From the NCBI RefSeq assembly GCF_013870525.1, contig NZ_JACBXD010000071.1, positions 1-40,344 of the forward strand: a stretch of 40,344 nucleotides of DNA. The letters are read 5' to 3'. The stretch's first letter is position 1. Every line of letters starts with the position of its first letter. The position numbers and the translations under genes are program-made. A model generated the notes under the pieces. It had not been told where the DNA came from. It did not search any database and saw nothing but the letters and a program-made list of their open reading frames with translations. Below are positions 9,238 to 17,816 of this stretch, one piece after another. This DNA is from Amycolatopsis pittospori. GTDB taxonomy: Bacteria; Actinomycetota; Actinomycetes; Mycobacteriales; Pseudonocardiaceae.

Positions 9238-10287
9238 ATGACGACGACCACGCACGCCATCGCCGCGCCGTCCCCGGGCGCCGCACTGTCGACGACGACG
9301 ATCGAGCGCCGCGACCTGCGTCCGGACGACGTGCTGATCGACATCGCGTACGCGGGGATCTGCCACAGCGACATCCACCAGGTCAAGGAGGACTGGGGCA
9401 GCGCGATCTTCCCGATGGTCCCCGGGCACGAGATCGCCGGTGTCGTCGCCGCGGTCGGCTCGGGCGTGACGAAGTACCAGGTCGGTGACCGCGTCGGGGT
9501 CGGCTGCATGGTCGACTCCTGCGGCGGGTGCGAGTACTGCCTCGCGGGCACCGAGCAGTTCTGCGTCAAGGGCAACATCCAGACCTACAACGGCGTCGGC
9601 TTCGACGGCGAGAACACCTACGGCGGCTACAGCCGTCAGATCGTCGTGAAGGGCGGGTTCGTCTGCCGGATCCCGGAGGGGATCGGCCTCGACGTCGCCG
9701 CGCCGCTGCTGTGCGCGGGCATCACCACCTACTCCCCGCTGAACCGCTGGGGCGCCGGACCGGGTAAGAAGGTCGCCGTCGTCGGCCTCGGCGGGCTGGG
9801 TCACATGGCGGTCAAGATCGCGGTCGCCATGGGCGCCGAGGTCACTGTCCTCAGCCAGAGCCTGAAGAAGCAGGAAGACGGCCTGAAGCTGGGCGCGAAG
9901 GACTACTTCGCGACCGGTGACGCGTCGACGTTCCAGACGTTGCGCGGCCGCTTCGACCTGATCCTCAACACCGTTTCGGCGACGCTGCCGGTCGACTCCT
10001 ACCTCGGCATGCTGCGGGTCGGCGGCGCGATGGTGAACGTCGGCGCGCCCGGCGAACCGCTGTCGTACAACGCCTTCTCGCTCCTCGGCGGCAACAAGGT
10101 GCTCGCCGGTTCGATGATCGGCGGCATCGCCGAGACCCAGGAGATGCTCGACTTCTGCGCCGAGCACGGGATCGGCGCGGAGATCGAGACGATCTCGGCC
10201 GACCAGGTGAACGTGGCCTACGACCGGGTCGAGAACAGCGACGTGCGCTACCGGTTCGTCATCGACGCGGCGACCATCGGCGCGTAA
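9238..10287 (+). CDS. NAD(P)-dependent zinc alcohol dehydrogenase (cinnamyl-alcohol dehydrogenase/YahK type)
   Basis: A 349-residue medium-chain dehydrogenase. Catalytic zinc ligands are in AGICHSDIH (Cys, with the following His/Asp) and PGHEIAG (His/Glu). The structural zinc lobe is CGGCEYCLAGTEQFC. The Rossmann motif is GLGGLGHMAVK. The sequence fits the YahK/CAD class that reduces aldehydes, usually with NADPH. The ATG at 9238 follows CGGAGGG. It is under the twin operators shared with the divergent TetR, so it probably responds to an aldehyde or other toxic compound. A strong bidirectional hairpin terminator follows the stop. Confidence 0.93.
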   Translation: MTTTTHAIAAPSPGAALSTTTIERRDLRPDDVLIDIAYAGICHSDIHQVKEDWGSAIFPMVPGHEIAGVVAAVGSGVTKYQVGDRVGVGCMVDSCGGCEYCLAGTEQFCVKGNIQTYNGVGFDGENTYGGYSRQIVVKGGFVCRIPEGIGLDVAAPLLCAGITTYSPLNRWGAGPGKKVAVVGLGGLGHMAVKIAVAMGAEVTVLSQSLKKQEDGLKLGAKDYFATGDASTFQTLRGRFDLILNTVSATLPVDSYLGMLRVGGAMVNVGAPGEPLSYNAFSLLGGNKVLAGSMIGGIAETQEMLDFCAEHGIGAEIETISADQVNVAYDRVENSDVRYRFVIDAATIGA

Positions 10288-10294
10288 ACCCTTT

Positions 10295-10332
10295 CGGCGA
10301 CCGGTCTTCCCCCCGAGGAAGACCGGTCGCCG
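10295..10332. terminator. Bidirectional hairpin terminator
   Basis: A perfect 16-bp stem pairs 10295-10310 (ending GACCGGTCTTCC) with 10317-10332 across a 6-nt loop (CCCCGA). It sits exactly between two convergent stop codons: the dehydrogenase ends at 10287 and the CPBP protease gene ends at 10335. It lacks a long T tract, as is usual in high-GC actinobacteria. Confidence 0.88.
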
Positions 10333-10334
10333 CG

Positions 10335-11222
10335 TCACATCAGCAGTAGCGGCACCGTGTTCACGACGGTATGCGCGGCGATGGGTGCCCACAGATTCCG
10401 GTACCGGGACCACAGGTAGCCGGCGAGCAGCCCGAAGACCCCTTGGAACGCCACGATCGCGCCGAGGGTCAGCGGGAGCCCGCCTCCTTGGCCGTGTGTC
10501 GGCAGATGCAGCCAGGCGAACAGCAGCGACGCCAGCAGGATTCCCGGCCACCGGCCGAAAAGCGCCTCCAACCGGGTCTGCAGCATGCCGCGGAAGAAGA
10601 CCTCTTCGAGCACGTTCGCGGTGAAAAAAGTCAGCGTTGCGCCCACGGCCAGCACCGCCGGATCCGGATAGTCGGCCGAGGTGGGCAGTGGCGCGGAGAA
10701 CGGGCCGGCGAGGTGCAGCCAGCCGAACACCAGTACCGCCGGAACAGGTGCGAGCCATTGCCAGCTCCGCCGCGGCCACCACGCGGGCCGCAGCCGGAAC
10801 GGATCCGGTTCCCCGCCGGGCCGTAGGTTTCGCATCAGCACCACCGGGAGGATCAGGAACACGAGCGGTTTGGCGAGCGCCCAGATGTCGCGGATCAACG
10901 CCTGATGTCCCGCGATCGAAGCCAGGAACAGCGCCAGTGGCCACACGAAGGCGATGAGCGCCAACGCCGTCGTCTGCCGGTGCAGCACGCGGCGATCGCC
11001 GACTTCGGCGAGCAGCGCGGGCGCGCGGGGCGGGATCGCGCGGATCAGCAGCATCCCCGCCAGTGCGGGAAGTACGGCACCCCAGAGCGAAAGCTCCTTG
11101 TCCGAATCGGACGAAGGCTTGATCGTGTCGTGCCCGGTCGCCAGCAGCAAGGCGGGCGCGGCGATGAACACGGCGAGCGCTCCCCAGGTCACCGCCGTCC
11201 GGGTATCGGTCTTTTCCTTCAC
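10335..11222 (-). CDS. CPBP-family intramembrane metalloprotease
   Basis: 295 residues from a GTG at 11222. There are about eight membrane segments. The three Abi/CPBP active-site motifs are present: EEVFFRG (EExxxR, near residue 203), FAWLHLP (FxxxH) and HTVVNT (HxxxN/B) near the C-terminus. Relatives cleave prenylated or membrane proteins, or act as immunity proteins. The substrate cannot be predicted. There is no bacteriocin-like gene nearby, and the gene looks monocistronic between the terminator and a TetR gene. Confidence 0.9.
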   Translation of the reverse strand: MKEKTDTRTAVTWGALAVFIAAPALLLATGHDTIKPSSDSDKELSLWGAVLPALAGMLLIRAIPPRAPALLAEVGDRRVLHRQTTALALIAFVWPLALFLASIAGHQALIRDIWALAKPLVFLILPVVLMRNLRPGGEPDPFRLRPAWWPRRSWQWLAPVPAVLVFGWLHLAGPFSAPLPTSADYPDPAVLAVGATLTFFTANVLEEVFFRGMLQTRLEALFGRWPGILLASLLFAWLHLPTHGQGGGLPLTLGAIVAFQGVFGLLAGYLWSRYRNLWAPIAAHTVVNTVPLLLM

Positions 11223-11273
11223 GGGTAAAGGATCATCGAAGCGACACGAATCCGCGTCATCACTTCGGAGGAC

Positions 11274-11843
11274 TCAGTCGGCCGCGATCACTTTTTCGAG
11301 GCTGCGTAAGCACAAAGTGAGCGCCTCGTGCTTCGGTGTCTTGTCGCGCGCCATTTCCCACGCCGTGTAGAGCAGGCTCCACAGCAGCTGCAGAAGCCAT
11401 TCCTTCGTCATCGCCGGTTCGATCGTGCCTTCGGTGTGCCCACGTTCGATGAGCCGCAAGATGGCGCGGTCGTCGTCGCTCTCTTCCTGCCACTCCTGGC
11501 GGGTCATCAGATCCGGCATGGTGAAGAGCAACTGGAAGACGTCGCCGAACTCGAAATACTCCTGGCACAGCCTGGCGAGCGCGGCCGGGGCCGGACCCTC
11601 GTCGAGGCGGGCGCGTTCGGTGCCCTGGGAGATCTTGTCGAGGGCGTCGAAGCTGACGGCGTCGATGAGGTCGGAGCGCTCCGGGAAGTAGCGGTGCACG
11701 GTGGTGCGCCCGACGTTCGCCGCGGCCGCGATGTCGGCCAGGGTGGCGTTCGGTTGCCTGGTCAACGTCTCGATGGCCGCGTCCAGGATCGCGCGCCGGG
11801 TCCGCGCCCGGACGCCCGTCTCGGTGACCACACCCTCACTCAT
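11274..11843 (-). CDS. TetR/AcrR-family regulator
   Basis: A 189-residue protein. The HTH is ATLADIAAAANVGRTTVHRY, followed by FPERSDLIDAV; the ligand domain has the C-terminal stretch WLLQLLWSLLYTAWE. It diverges from an ABC exporter gene. A 14-bp palindrome (11894-11907) lies between them, so it is probably the local repressor of a drug- or metabolite-inducible pump. Confidence 0.92.
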   Translation of the reverse strand: MSEGVVTETGVRARTRRAILDAAIETLTRQPNATLADIAAAANVGRTTVHRYFPERSDLIDAVSFDALDKISQGTERARLDEGPAPAALARLCQEYFEFGDVFQLLFTMPDLMTRQEWQEESDDDRAILRLIERGHTEGTIEPAMTKEWLLQLLWSLLYTAWEMARDKTPKHEALTLCLRSLEKVIAAD

Positions 11844-11893
11844 GGTCGGTACCGTACCTCGCCCACCGATTCGGAACCCATTTGACTATTTTA

Positions 11894-11907
11894 GAACACG
11901 CGTGTTC
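11894..11907. promoter_or_regulatory. Probable TetR operator upstream of ABC exporter
   Basis: GAACACGCGTGTTC is a perfect palindrome ending only 11 bp before the exporter ATG (11919). A TTGACT hexamer lies at 11882-11887. Its position over the expected -10 or start region makes it a good repressor site for the divergent TetR. Confidence 0.7.
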
Positions 11908-11918
11908 CATTGAGAACC

Positions 11919-13655
11919 ATGGATACTCCACGATTGAAGGTGCTGTGGTCGTTCGCGAGACCACACAAGGGGGCACTCGCGATCGGCCTGGTGCTCGCGC
12001 TGCTCGGCTCCGCGACCGGCCTCGCCACCCCCATGGTCACGAAATGGGTGCTCGACTCGCTCGGATCCTCCGCGTCGCTCGCCGGTCCGATCCTGGCGCT
12101 GCTCGGCCTGATGCTGGTGGGGTCGCTGATCTGGCTGACGCAGTGGATCCTGCTCGGCACGATCGGCGAACGAGTGGTGCTGAAGGCGCGGGAATCGATG
12201 GTGCGGCGCTTCTTCCGCGCGACGATCCCGGCGATCACCAAACGGCCGACGGGGGAGCTGGTCACCCGGGTCACCTCGGACACCGTGCTGCTGCGAGAGG
12301 CGGCGTCGTCCAGTGTGATCGGGCTGATCAACGGCGTGGTGATGCTCATCGGCACGCTGGTGCTGATGAGCGTGCTGGACCCGGTCCTGCTGGGTACGAC
12401 GGTCGCCGCGGTGGTCGTGGTGATCGCGCTGTTCGTCTGGCTCATGCCGGCCATCGCGAAGGAACAGGAGAAGGCGCAGGACCGCGTCGGCCGTCTCGGC
12501 GGTGTGCTGGAAGGCGCGCTGCGGGCGATCCGCACCGTGAAGGCCAGCCGTGCCGAGGGCAGGCTGGCCGACCGGGTCCTGGTCGACGCGGAGGCGGCCA
12601 CCGTCCACGGTGTCCGCGCGGTACGGCGGGAGGCCGTCGCGTGGGTGGTGGCGTGGTCGGGCATCCAGGGCGCGATCCTGGTGATCCTCGGACTCGGCGC
12701 CTGGCGGGTCGACGCGGGACTGCTCGAAGTGTCGAGCCTGATCGCGTTCCTTCTGTACGCGTTCGCGCTGATGGAGCCGATCACCGAACTGAGCCAGAAC
12801 ATGACGGCGCTGCAGGCCGGGATCGCCGCGGCCGGGCGGATCCGCGAGATGGACGCCTTGGACGTCGAGGAGGACGAGGTTTCCGCTCCCGCCGTCGAGG
12901 GCGTCCAGGACGGGCCGGTGCTCGAACTGCGCGGCGTGACAGCGGGGTACGGCGGCGACCCGGCGCTGAAGGACGTGTCGCTCGCGATCCCGAGGCGCGG
13001 GCACACCGCGATCGTCGGGCCGTCCGGCGCCGGCAAGACCACGATGCTGTCGCTCATCATGCGGTTCGTGGAGCCGTCTTCGGGGAAGGTGCTGCTGGAC
13101 GGGCGGGAGTACGCGGATCTGCCGTACGCCTCGGTGCGGACGCGGCTGGCCTACGTCGAGCAGGAGACGCCGATCGTGCCCGGCACGATCCGGGAGAACC
13201 TGCTCTTCACCCATCCGGACGCGACCGAGGAAGAGGTCCTGCGCGCACTCGGCGAGGTCCGGCTTTCGGACAAGATCGCGGCGCTCGACGACGGTCTGGA
13301 CACCCCGCTTTCTTCGACGTCGGTGTCCGGCGGTGAACGCCAGCGAATCGCGCTGGCCAGGGCGATCCTGCGGACACCGGACGTGGTGCTGCTCGACGAG
13401 GCGACCGCGCAGGTGGACGGCCGGACCGAGAGCGCTATCCACGACTGCATCCGGCGGCGGGCCCGCGAGGGCGCGGTGGTGACGGTGGCGCACCGGCTGT
13501 CCACGGTGATCGACGCGGACACGATCGTCGTGATGGAGGCGGGCCGCGTGCGCGCGAGCGGAAGCCACGAGCATCTGCTCGCCACCGACACGCTGTACCG
13601 GGAACTGGTGGAGGCACTGCGGATCGCGGGCGACGGCGCCCCCGTTCCCGGCTGA
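11919..13655 (+). CDS. ABC multidrug-type exporter (fused permease and ATPase)
   Basis: A 578-residue half-transporter, expected to act as a homodimer. Six membrane segments (about 15-290) precede the nucleotide domain. Motifs are Walker A GPSGAGKTT, Q-loop AYVEQETPIVPG, signature VSGGERQR, Walker B VVLLDEATAQVD and switch His in VAHRLST. The architecture is that of LmrA/BmrA/MsbA exporters. I chose the ATG at 11919 (MDTPRLKVLW); a TTG at 11910 would add three residues. No good ribosome site is visible, so the message may be nearly leaderless. Regulation is probably by the divergent TetR. Confidence 0.94.
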   Translation: MDTPRLKVLWSFARPHKGALAIGLVLALLGSATGLATPMVTKWVLDSLGSSASLAGPILALLGLMLVGSLIWLTQWILLGTIGERVVLKARESMVRRFFRATIPAITKRPTGELVTRVTSDTVLLREAASSSVIGLINGVVMLIGTLVLMSVLDPVLLGTTVAAVVVVIALFVWLMPAIAKEQEKAQDRVGRLGGVLEGALRAIRTVKASRAEGRLADRVLVDAEAATVHGVRAVRREAVAWVVAWSGIQGAILVILGLGAWRVDAGLLEVSSLIAFLLYAFALMEPITELSQNMTALQAGIAAAGRIREMDALDVEEDEVSAPAVEGVQDGPVLELRGVTAGYGGDPALKDVSLAIPRRGHTAIVGPSGAGKTTMLSLIMRFVEPSSGKVLLDGREYADLPYASVRTRLAYVEQETPIVPGTIRENLLFTHPDATEEEVLRALGEVRLSDKIAALDDGLDTPLSSTSVSGGERQRIALARAILRTPDVVLLDEATAQVDGRTESAIHDCIRRRAREGAVVTVAHRLSTVIDADTIVVMEAGRVRASGSHEHLLATDTLYRELVEALRIAGDGAPVPG

Positions 13656-13657
13656 CG

Positions 13658-14416
13658 TCAGGCGGAGGCGGCTCGCGCGCCCGGCGGCATCTCGCGGTTG
13701 ACCTCGTCGAGCCGGGTGACGACGGTCCGGCAGGGCTCGCAGCCCGCGAGGTGCGCGGTGATCAGATTCGCGCGGCGGTCCGGCACCCCGCCGCGGAGCC
13801 AGGCGCCCATGCGGCGCCGGGCTTCGCGGCAGCAAGGCGTTCCGGCGTCGGGGACCTGTGCCTGGAGGAAGGCTTGACGCAGTCCCTCGCGGGCTCGCAA
13901 CGCCAGGACGGAGGCGCCGTTCGGGGACACCCCCAGCAGCGGCGCCACCACCTTCGGCGAGTCGCCCTCGGCCTCGCAGCGCCACAGCACGGTCCGCCAC
14001 CGGCCGGGGAGCGCGCAGTACGCGGTCCACGCCAGCCGGGCGTTCGACCGGAGGATGACGAGTTCTTCCGCTCCGGCGGCCGCGGTGGCCTCCTCGGTCG
14101 CCGGAGCCGTTCCGTACAGCTCGACGCGGTTGCGGTGGCGGCTCCACTTGGCCACGAGATTCCGCATGGTGACGGCGAGGTACGGGCGGAGGTTCTCCCG
14201 CGGTCCGCCGCCGGCGCGGATGATGGTCAGGACGCGCACGAAGGCCTCGGCCACGAGGTCGTCCCGTTCGGTGGGCTGGGTGACCCAGCCGGCCGCGATC
14301 CGGCGGAGCGGTTCGGCGTGTCGCCGGAACAACGCCTCTCCCGCGTCGATGTCGCCGTCACGGAGGGCTTCGAGCAGCACGGCATCCGGTGCGCCGTTCT
14401 CGACGTCATCCCTCAT
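13658..14416 (-). CDS. Sigma-70 family (ECF-like) factor with fused C-terminal zinc-finger tail
   Basis: 252 residues from the ATG at 14416, preceded by GGGAG. Region 2 spans about 12-85 (ALFRRHAEPLRRIAAGWV, DDLVAEAFVRVL). Region 4 spans about 125-185 (ALPGRWRTVLWRCEAEGDSP, then VVAPLLGVSPNGASVLALRA). In the same frame follow about 50 residues resembling an anti-sigma zinc finger: Cys near 198, then HLAGCEPC near 225-232 (Cys...HxxxCxxC). ECF factors normally stop after region 4, and their zinc-finger anti-sigma is a separate membrane protein. Here the finger is attached and no membrane segment follows. It could be an intramolecular, zinc- or redox-sensitive switch (inference). Confidence 0.88.
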   Translation of the reverse strand: MRDDVENGAPDAVLLEALRDGDIDAGEALFRRHAEPLRRIAAGWVTQPTERDDLVAEAFVRVLTIIRAGGGPRENLRPYLAVTMRNLVAKWSRHRNRVELYGTAPATEEATAAAGAEELVILRSNARLAWTAYCALPGRWRTVLWRCEAEGDSPKVVAPLLGVSPNGASVLALRAREGLRQAFLQAQVPDAGTPCCREARRRMGAWLRGGVPDRRANLITAHLAGCEPCRTVVTRLDEVNREMPPGARAASA

Positions 14417-14482
14417 CGCGGTCTCCCGGACGGGCCGATCCGAATACTCTCGGTGACAAAGTGAAGCCCAAAGTAACGAGTA

Positions 14483-14495
14483 CGGTAGTGTACCG
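14483..14495. promoter_or_regulatory. Possible TetR autoregulatory operator
   Basis: CGGTAGTGTACCG is an inverted repeat (CGGTA-3-TACCG) ending 5 bp before the TetR ATG at 14501, in the space shared with the divergent sigma gene. Confidence 0.5.
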
Positions 14496-14500
14496 GTTAG

Positions 14501-15208
14501 ATGGCTGCCGATAAACTCTGGGGGATGACGCCTGAAGCCGACGCGCCGCGGCCGGACGGCCGGGCGGCGCGCTGGGCGGGACAGCGGGAGCGCCGTCGAC
14601 GGGAGTTCGTCGACGCGGCACTGCGCGCCATCGCCGAGCACGGACCGGAGGTCTCCACCGAACAGATCGCCGACGAGGCGGGGGTGGCGAGAACCCGGGT
14701 CTACAAGCATTTCGAGGACGCCGCCGACCTGCAACGGTCGATCGCCGACCGGGCCGTGCACCTCATCACGGCCGAGCTCGCCCCGCTGTGGGATCCGAGC
14801 GGGACGCCCATGCAGCTGATCACCGTCGCGGTGGGCGCGCACACCGGCTGGCTCGCCGAACACGGCAGCCTCTACCGCTACCTCGCGCGGCACTCCCAGG
14901 CCGGACGGCGCGGCCGCGACGCCATCACCGACGTCAGAACGGCCATCGCCCGGCAGCTCACGCTCCTGTTCGAGCACTATCTCGACACGTTCGACCTCGA
15001 CGCCCGGATCGCCGAGCCACTGGCCTTCGGTCTGGTCGGGCTCGTGGACACGAGTGCCGCGCGCTGGCTGGAGAACCCGCGCGGTATCGAGCTGCCGGAG
15101 CTGGCGGGCCTGCTGGTGCGGTGGATCTGGCGGGTCATCGACGACACGCTCCGGGAGGGCGGGATCGAACTCGACCCGCACTCGCCGCTGCTCGTGCCGG
15201 ACAGGTGA
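14501..15208 (+). CDS. TetR/AcrR-family regulator
   Basis: 235 residues. The HTH lies at about 45-70 (VSTEQIADEAGVARTRVYKH), followed by FEDAADLQRSIADRAV, with a helical ligand domain to the end. The ATG at 14501 has no clear ribosome site; an internal ATG at 14525 (MTPEADAP) is possible. A palindrome just upstream suggests self-repression and perhaps control of the divergent sigma gene. Its stop abuts the convergent PP2C gene's stop directly (TGATCA). Ligand unknown. Confidence 0.88.
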   Translation: MAADKLWGMTPEADAPRPDGRAARWAGQRERRRREFVDAALRAIAEHGPEVSTEQIADEAGVARTRVYKHFEDAADLQRSIADRAVHLITAELAPLWDPSGTPMQLITVAVGAHTGWLAEHGSLYRYLARHSQAGRRGRDAITDVRTAIARQLTLLFEHYLDTFDLDARIAEPLAFGLVGLVDTSAARWLENPRGIELPELAGLLVRWIWRVIDDTLREGGIELDPHSPLLVPDR

Positions 15209-16387
15209 TCACCTTGGCCGGTAGCGAATCGCGATGACGACGGTGTCGTCGGCGTGCAGCACGATGTCGAGCATCTCGGTGGCCAGGAGATCCGGGATCT
15301 TCGCGGTGGGCCGCCCGGCGTTCCGGCGCGCGGCCGCCAGCAGGCGCTCTTCGCCTTCGAGGAAGTCTTTGCGGCTTTCGACGAGACCGTCGGTGTAGAT
15401 GACCAGAAGGTCGCCGTCGGCGAGGGTGCGGTGGACGAGACTGTGGCTTCCCGGGTCCGGGAAGCCGATGCCCCGGCCGGACGTCGAGGCGACGAGGAGC
15501 TCGGTCTCCCCGCCGGCGGTGGCCAGGACCGGTCGGGGATGGCTGCCGTTGGCGAAGGTGACGTCGCCGGTCGCCGGATTCAGCCGGGCGAGCAGCACGG
15601 TCGCCATGAGGTCGGGTTCGATCGTCGCCAGGGTGCGGGCGGTGTGCGCGATCAGGTCGCGGAAGGGATGGCCTTCCAGCGCCAGGGTGCGGATCGCGTG
15701 CGTGACGGTCAGGGCGTGCCTGGTCGACGTGACCCCGTGGCCGACGGCGTCGACGAGGGTGATGTGCACGTTCCCGTCGGGCAGGACGAACCAGTCGTAC
15801 AGATCCCCGCCGGTCGGGGAGTCCTGCTGACTCGGCGCGTAGTGGACGGCCAGTTCGAAGGCGTCCGCTCGCGGCGGTGGCGGGCGCAGCGCGTCTTCGA
15901 GCTCACGGAAGATCACCGCGTGCGCGTTGCGAAGCTGTTCGCCCCGTTCCTCCAGTTCGACGTACATCGCGAGTACGCCGCTGTTCGTCTCCGCCAGTTC
16001 GTGCTTCAGCTCGCGCTGGTCCTTGCTGATCGCGTCGGCGCGGGCGACCAGCGCGAGCATCTCGTCCCGGGTGGCGGTCTCGTCGTCGGCCGCCACCGTC
16101 ACCGGCTCGGCGCCGGTGGTGAGATGCCAGGTCAGAATCGTCCCCTCGCCCGCGGTGGGGAACAGCGGGAGGGCGTTGCGTTCCCGCTGGCCGATCGGAC
16201 GGTGCGTTTCCAGCGTGATCGACAGCCTGCCGTCGGCCACGGTCGTCGAGAAGCCCGGCGCCGGGCCGGTTCCGGCCAGCAGGGTCACCGCGAGCACGAG
16301 CCTTGCCCGCTGCTCGGCGGGCACGCCGGCGGCCGCGCACGCCTCCCGCGCGAGGTGGCGCAACCGGCCGGTGTGATCGTCTGTCAC
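15209..16387 (-). CDS. SpoIIE-type PP2C phosphatase (RsbU-like), last gene of the stressosome operon
   Basis: 392 residues from a GTG at 16387 that overlaps the previous stop (GTGA). The first 100 residues look like a weak ATPase-like fold. A coiled-coil stretch (about 112-160, DAISKDQRELKHELAETNSG and on) leads into a PP2C domain (about 175-390). Metal-site motifs are intact: GGDLYDW, VDAVGHG and the final ADDTVV. It should dephosphorylate an STAS-domain antagonist, as RsbU does. The coiled coil is a plausible docking site for the RsbT-like protein encoded in the same operon, as in Bacillus RsbU (known family logic; here inferred). Confidence 0.9.
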   Translation of the reverse strand: MTDDHTGRLRHLAREACAAAGVPAEQRARLVLAVTLLAGTGPAPGFSTTVADGRLSITLETHRPIGQRERNALPLFPTAGEGTILTWHLTTGAEPVTVAADDETATRDEMLALVARADAISKDQRELKHELAETNSGVLAMYVELEERGEQLRNAHAVIFRELEDALRPPPPRADAFELAVHYAPSQQDSPTGGDLYDWFVLPDGNVHITLVDAVGHGVTSTRHALTVTHAIRTLALEGHPFRDLIAHTARTLATIEPDLMATVLLARLNPATGDVTFANGSHPRPVLATAGGETELLVASTSGRGIGFPDPGSHSLVHRTLADGDLLVIYTDGLVESRKDFLEGEERLLAAARRNAGRPTAKIPDLLATEMLDIVLHADDTVVIAIRYRPR

Positions 16388-17382
16388 AGGAGTCCCTTTC
16401 CCGGACCGAAGGCGATCAACGCGGCGTCGTCGCGGAGGTCGCGGTGGCGTTGGGCGAGATCGGCGGCGAGGAGCGTGAGGGACGGGACCGCCCCGAGCGC
16501 CACGGGACCGCGCCAGCCGGTGCCGATCCCGTCGGTGTGCAGGACGACGAGTTCGTGGCCGGTCAGCGGCACCGTCCGCACGCGGACGACGGGAAGGGTG
16601 AAGCCGACGATGCCGGGGATGCTGAGCAGCGGATGCGACTGCCCCGGCGTCAGCACGAGGCCGCCGATGTTGCCGACGCCGCAGAAGTCGAGCGTTCCTT
16701 CGGAGGTCCGGGCGAGTGCGACCGCCGCGCCGCGGGTCTGCCGCAGCGCCCGGTGCATCGCGTTGAGGTGTTCGGGCAGCGGCCGGTCCGGATCGCGGCG
16801 GAAGACGGCGATCGCGGCTTCGGCGGCGTCGCTCGCTTCCGGGCCGTGGCCGAGCCCGTCCACGACGACGGCGGTGCGTGCCCCGGGCATCGCCGAGACG
16901 GCCAGCGCGTCACCGCACCGGTCCTCGCCCTCGCGCGGGAGCCGGAAGTGGGCGAGGTCGACCGCCTGGTGACCCGGGGCGAGGATCCGGGCGGCCGCGA
17001 CCGTGCCATCACCCGCCGCCGACCGGATGCGGAACTCGGTCGCGAGCCTGCCGACGGCGCCGAGCCCGGTCCCCAGCGTCTCGGTCGTGGTGTGGCCGTC
17101 GACCCGCCAATGGTCCAGATCCGCCATCCCCGGGCCGCTGTCCACGGCGTAGACCTCCACACCCGGGCCGGCGAGCGAGCGCTGGACGAAGACGGCGCCG
17201 TCGGTGGCGTGCTTGTCGAGGTTGCTCGCGAGTTCCGAAGTGACCACGGCGGCGCGTTCGGCGATGACCTCCGGCAGGCCCGCTTCGGCCGCGACCTCGC
17301 GAGCCGCGCGCGTCGCGGCGTAGACCGCGCTGATGTGGTCGATGTGGATGAAGCGGGTGAGCGACGCTTCGGCCAGGTTCAT
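16384..17382 (-). CDS. Fusion of RsbT/RsbW-like ATPase and PP2C phosphatase (RsbX-like)
   Basis: A 332-residue two-domain protein. The N-terminal HATPase domain (about 25-140) has N box TSELASNLDKHA, G1 VDSGPGMAD and G2 LGTGLGAVGRLA. The C-terminal PP2C domain (about 150-330) has CGDALAV, VVDGLGHG and a final RDDAALIAF, so the metal ligands look complete. It overlaps the rsbT-like gene by 4 bp and the next PP2C gene by 4 bp. In stressosome operons the phosphatase after RsbT (RsbX) resets RsbS and RsbR; this gene is the positional match. The fused kinase-like domain may add a second activity. Confidence 0.88.
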   Translation of the reverse strand: MNLAEASLTRFIHIDHISAVYAATRAAREVAAEAGLPEVIAERAAVVTSELASNLDKHATDGAVFVQRSLAGPGVEVYAVDSGPGMADLDHWRVDGHTTTETLGTGLGAVGRLATEFRIRSAAGDGTVAAARILAPGHQAVDLAHFRLPREGEDRCGDALAVSAMPGARTAVVVDGLGHGPEASDAAEAAIAVFRRDPDRPLPEHLNAMHRALRQTRGAAVALARTSEGTLDFCGVGNIGGLVLTPGQSHPLLSIPGIVGFTLPVVRVRTVPLTGHELVVLHTDGIGTGWRGPVALGAVPSLTLLAADLAQRHRDLRDDAALIAFGPGKGLL

Positions 17383-17816
17383 GGCTTCCAGCGGACGACG
17401 GTGACCGTCGTGCCCTCGCCGGGGGCGGTGTCGATGGTGAACTCGTCCATCAGCCGCCGGGTGCCGCCGAGGCCGTGCCCGAGGCCGGCGCCGGTGCTGA
17501 ATCCGTCGGCCATGGCCTGTTCGACGTCCTCGATGCCCGGTCCTTCGTCGCGTACGGACAGGGCGAGCCCCACCCGCCCGTGAGCGTCCCGAACGGCGGT
17601 GACCGTCATCGTGCCGCCACCGCCGTGGATGTAGGCGTTCCGCACCAGTTCGCTCGCGGCGGTCACGATCTTGGTCTGGTCGACGATCGAGAAGCCGGCC
17701 GCGACCGCGTCGGCCCGTACCGCGTGCCGCGCGGTGAGGAGGTCCTCTTCGGCACGAACGGCGTGTTCGCGCGCGGGGACGTCCCGGTCCGGGTCGGTGA
17801 GTTCGTCAGGAAGCAC
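17379..17816 (-). CDS. rsbT: RsbT-like serine/threonine kinase (switch protein)
   Basis: 145 residues from a GTG at 17816. A single HATPase domain has N box ASELVRNAYIHGGGG (about 54-68), G1 VRDEGPGIED and G2 GLGHGLGGTRRLMDEF. The match is to RsbT-type kinases, which phosphorylate RsbS and RsbR and are then released to activate an RsbU phosphatase. Its start overlaps the RsbS-like gene by 11 bp and its end overlaps the ATPase-PP2C gene by 4 bp, so all are translated together. The gene order R-S-T supports the call. Confidence 0.9.
   Translation of the reverse strand: MLPDELTDPDRDVPAREHAVRAEEDLLTARHAVRADAVAAGFSIVDQTKIVTAASELVRNAYIHGGGGTMTVTAVRDAHGRVGLALSVRDEGPGIEDVEQAMADGFSTGAGLGHGLGGTRRLMDEFTIDTAPGEGTTVTVVRWKP

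Noticed and set aside
11886..14147. A 753-codon minus-strand open frame opposite the ABC exporter
   Set aside because: The plus strand carries all ABC motifs; the antisense frame is low-complexity with no recognisable domain.
13658..15181. A sigma-factor gene starting at 15181 (507 codons)
   Set aside because: The first 255 codons are antisense to the TetR gene at 14501-15208. Sigma region 2 starts after 14416, where a GGGAG ribosome site precedes an ATG.
15254..16972. A 572-codon plus-strand open frame across the PP2C genes
   Set aside because: Both PP2C genes on the minus strand have complete motifs and overlapping stop/start junctions; this frame is a shadow.
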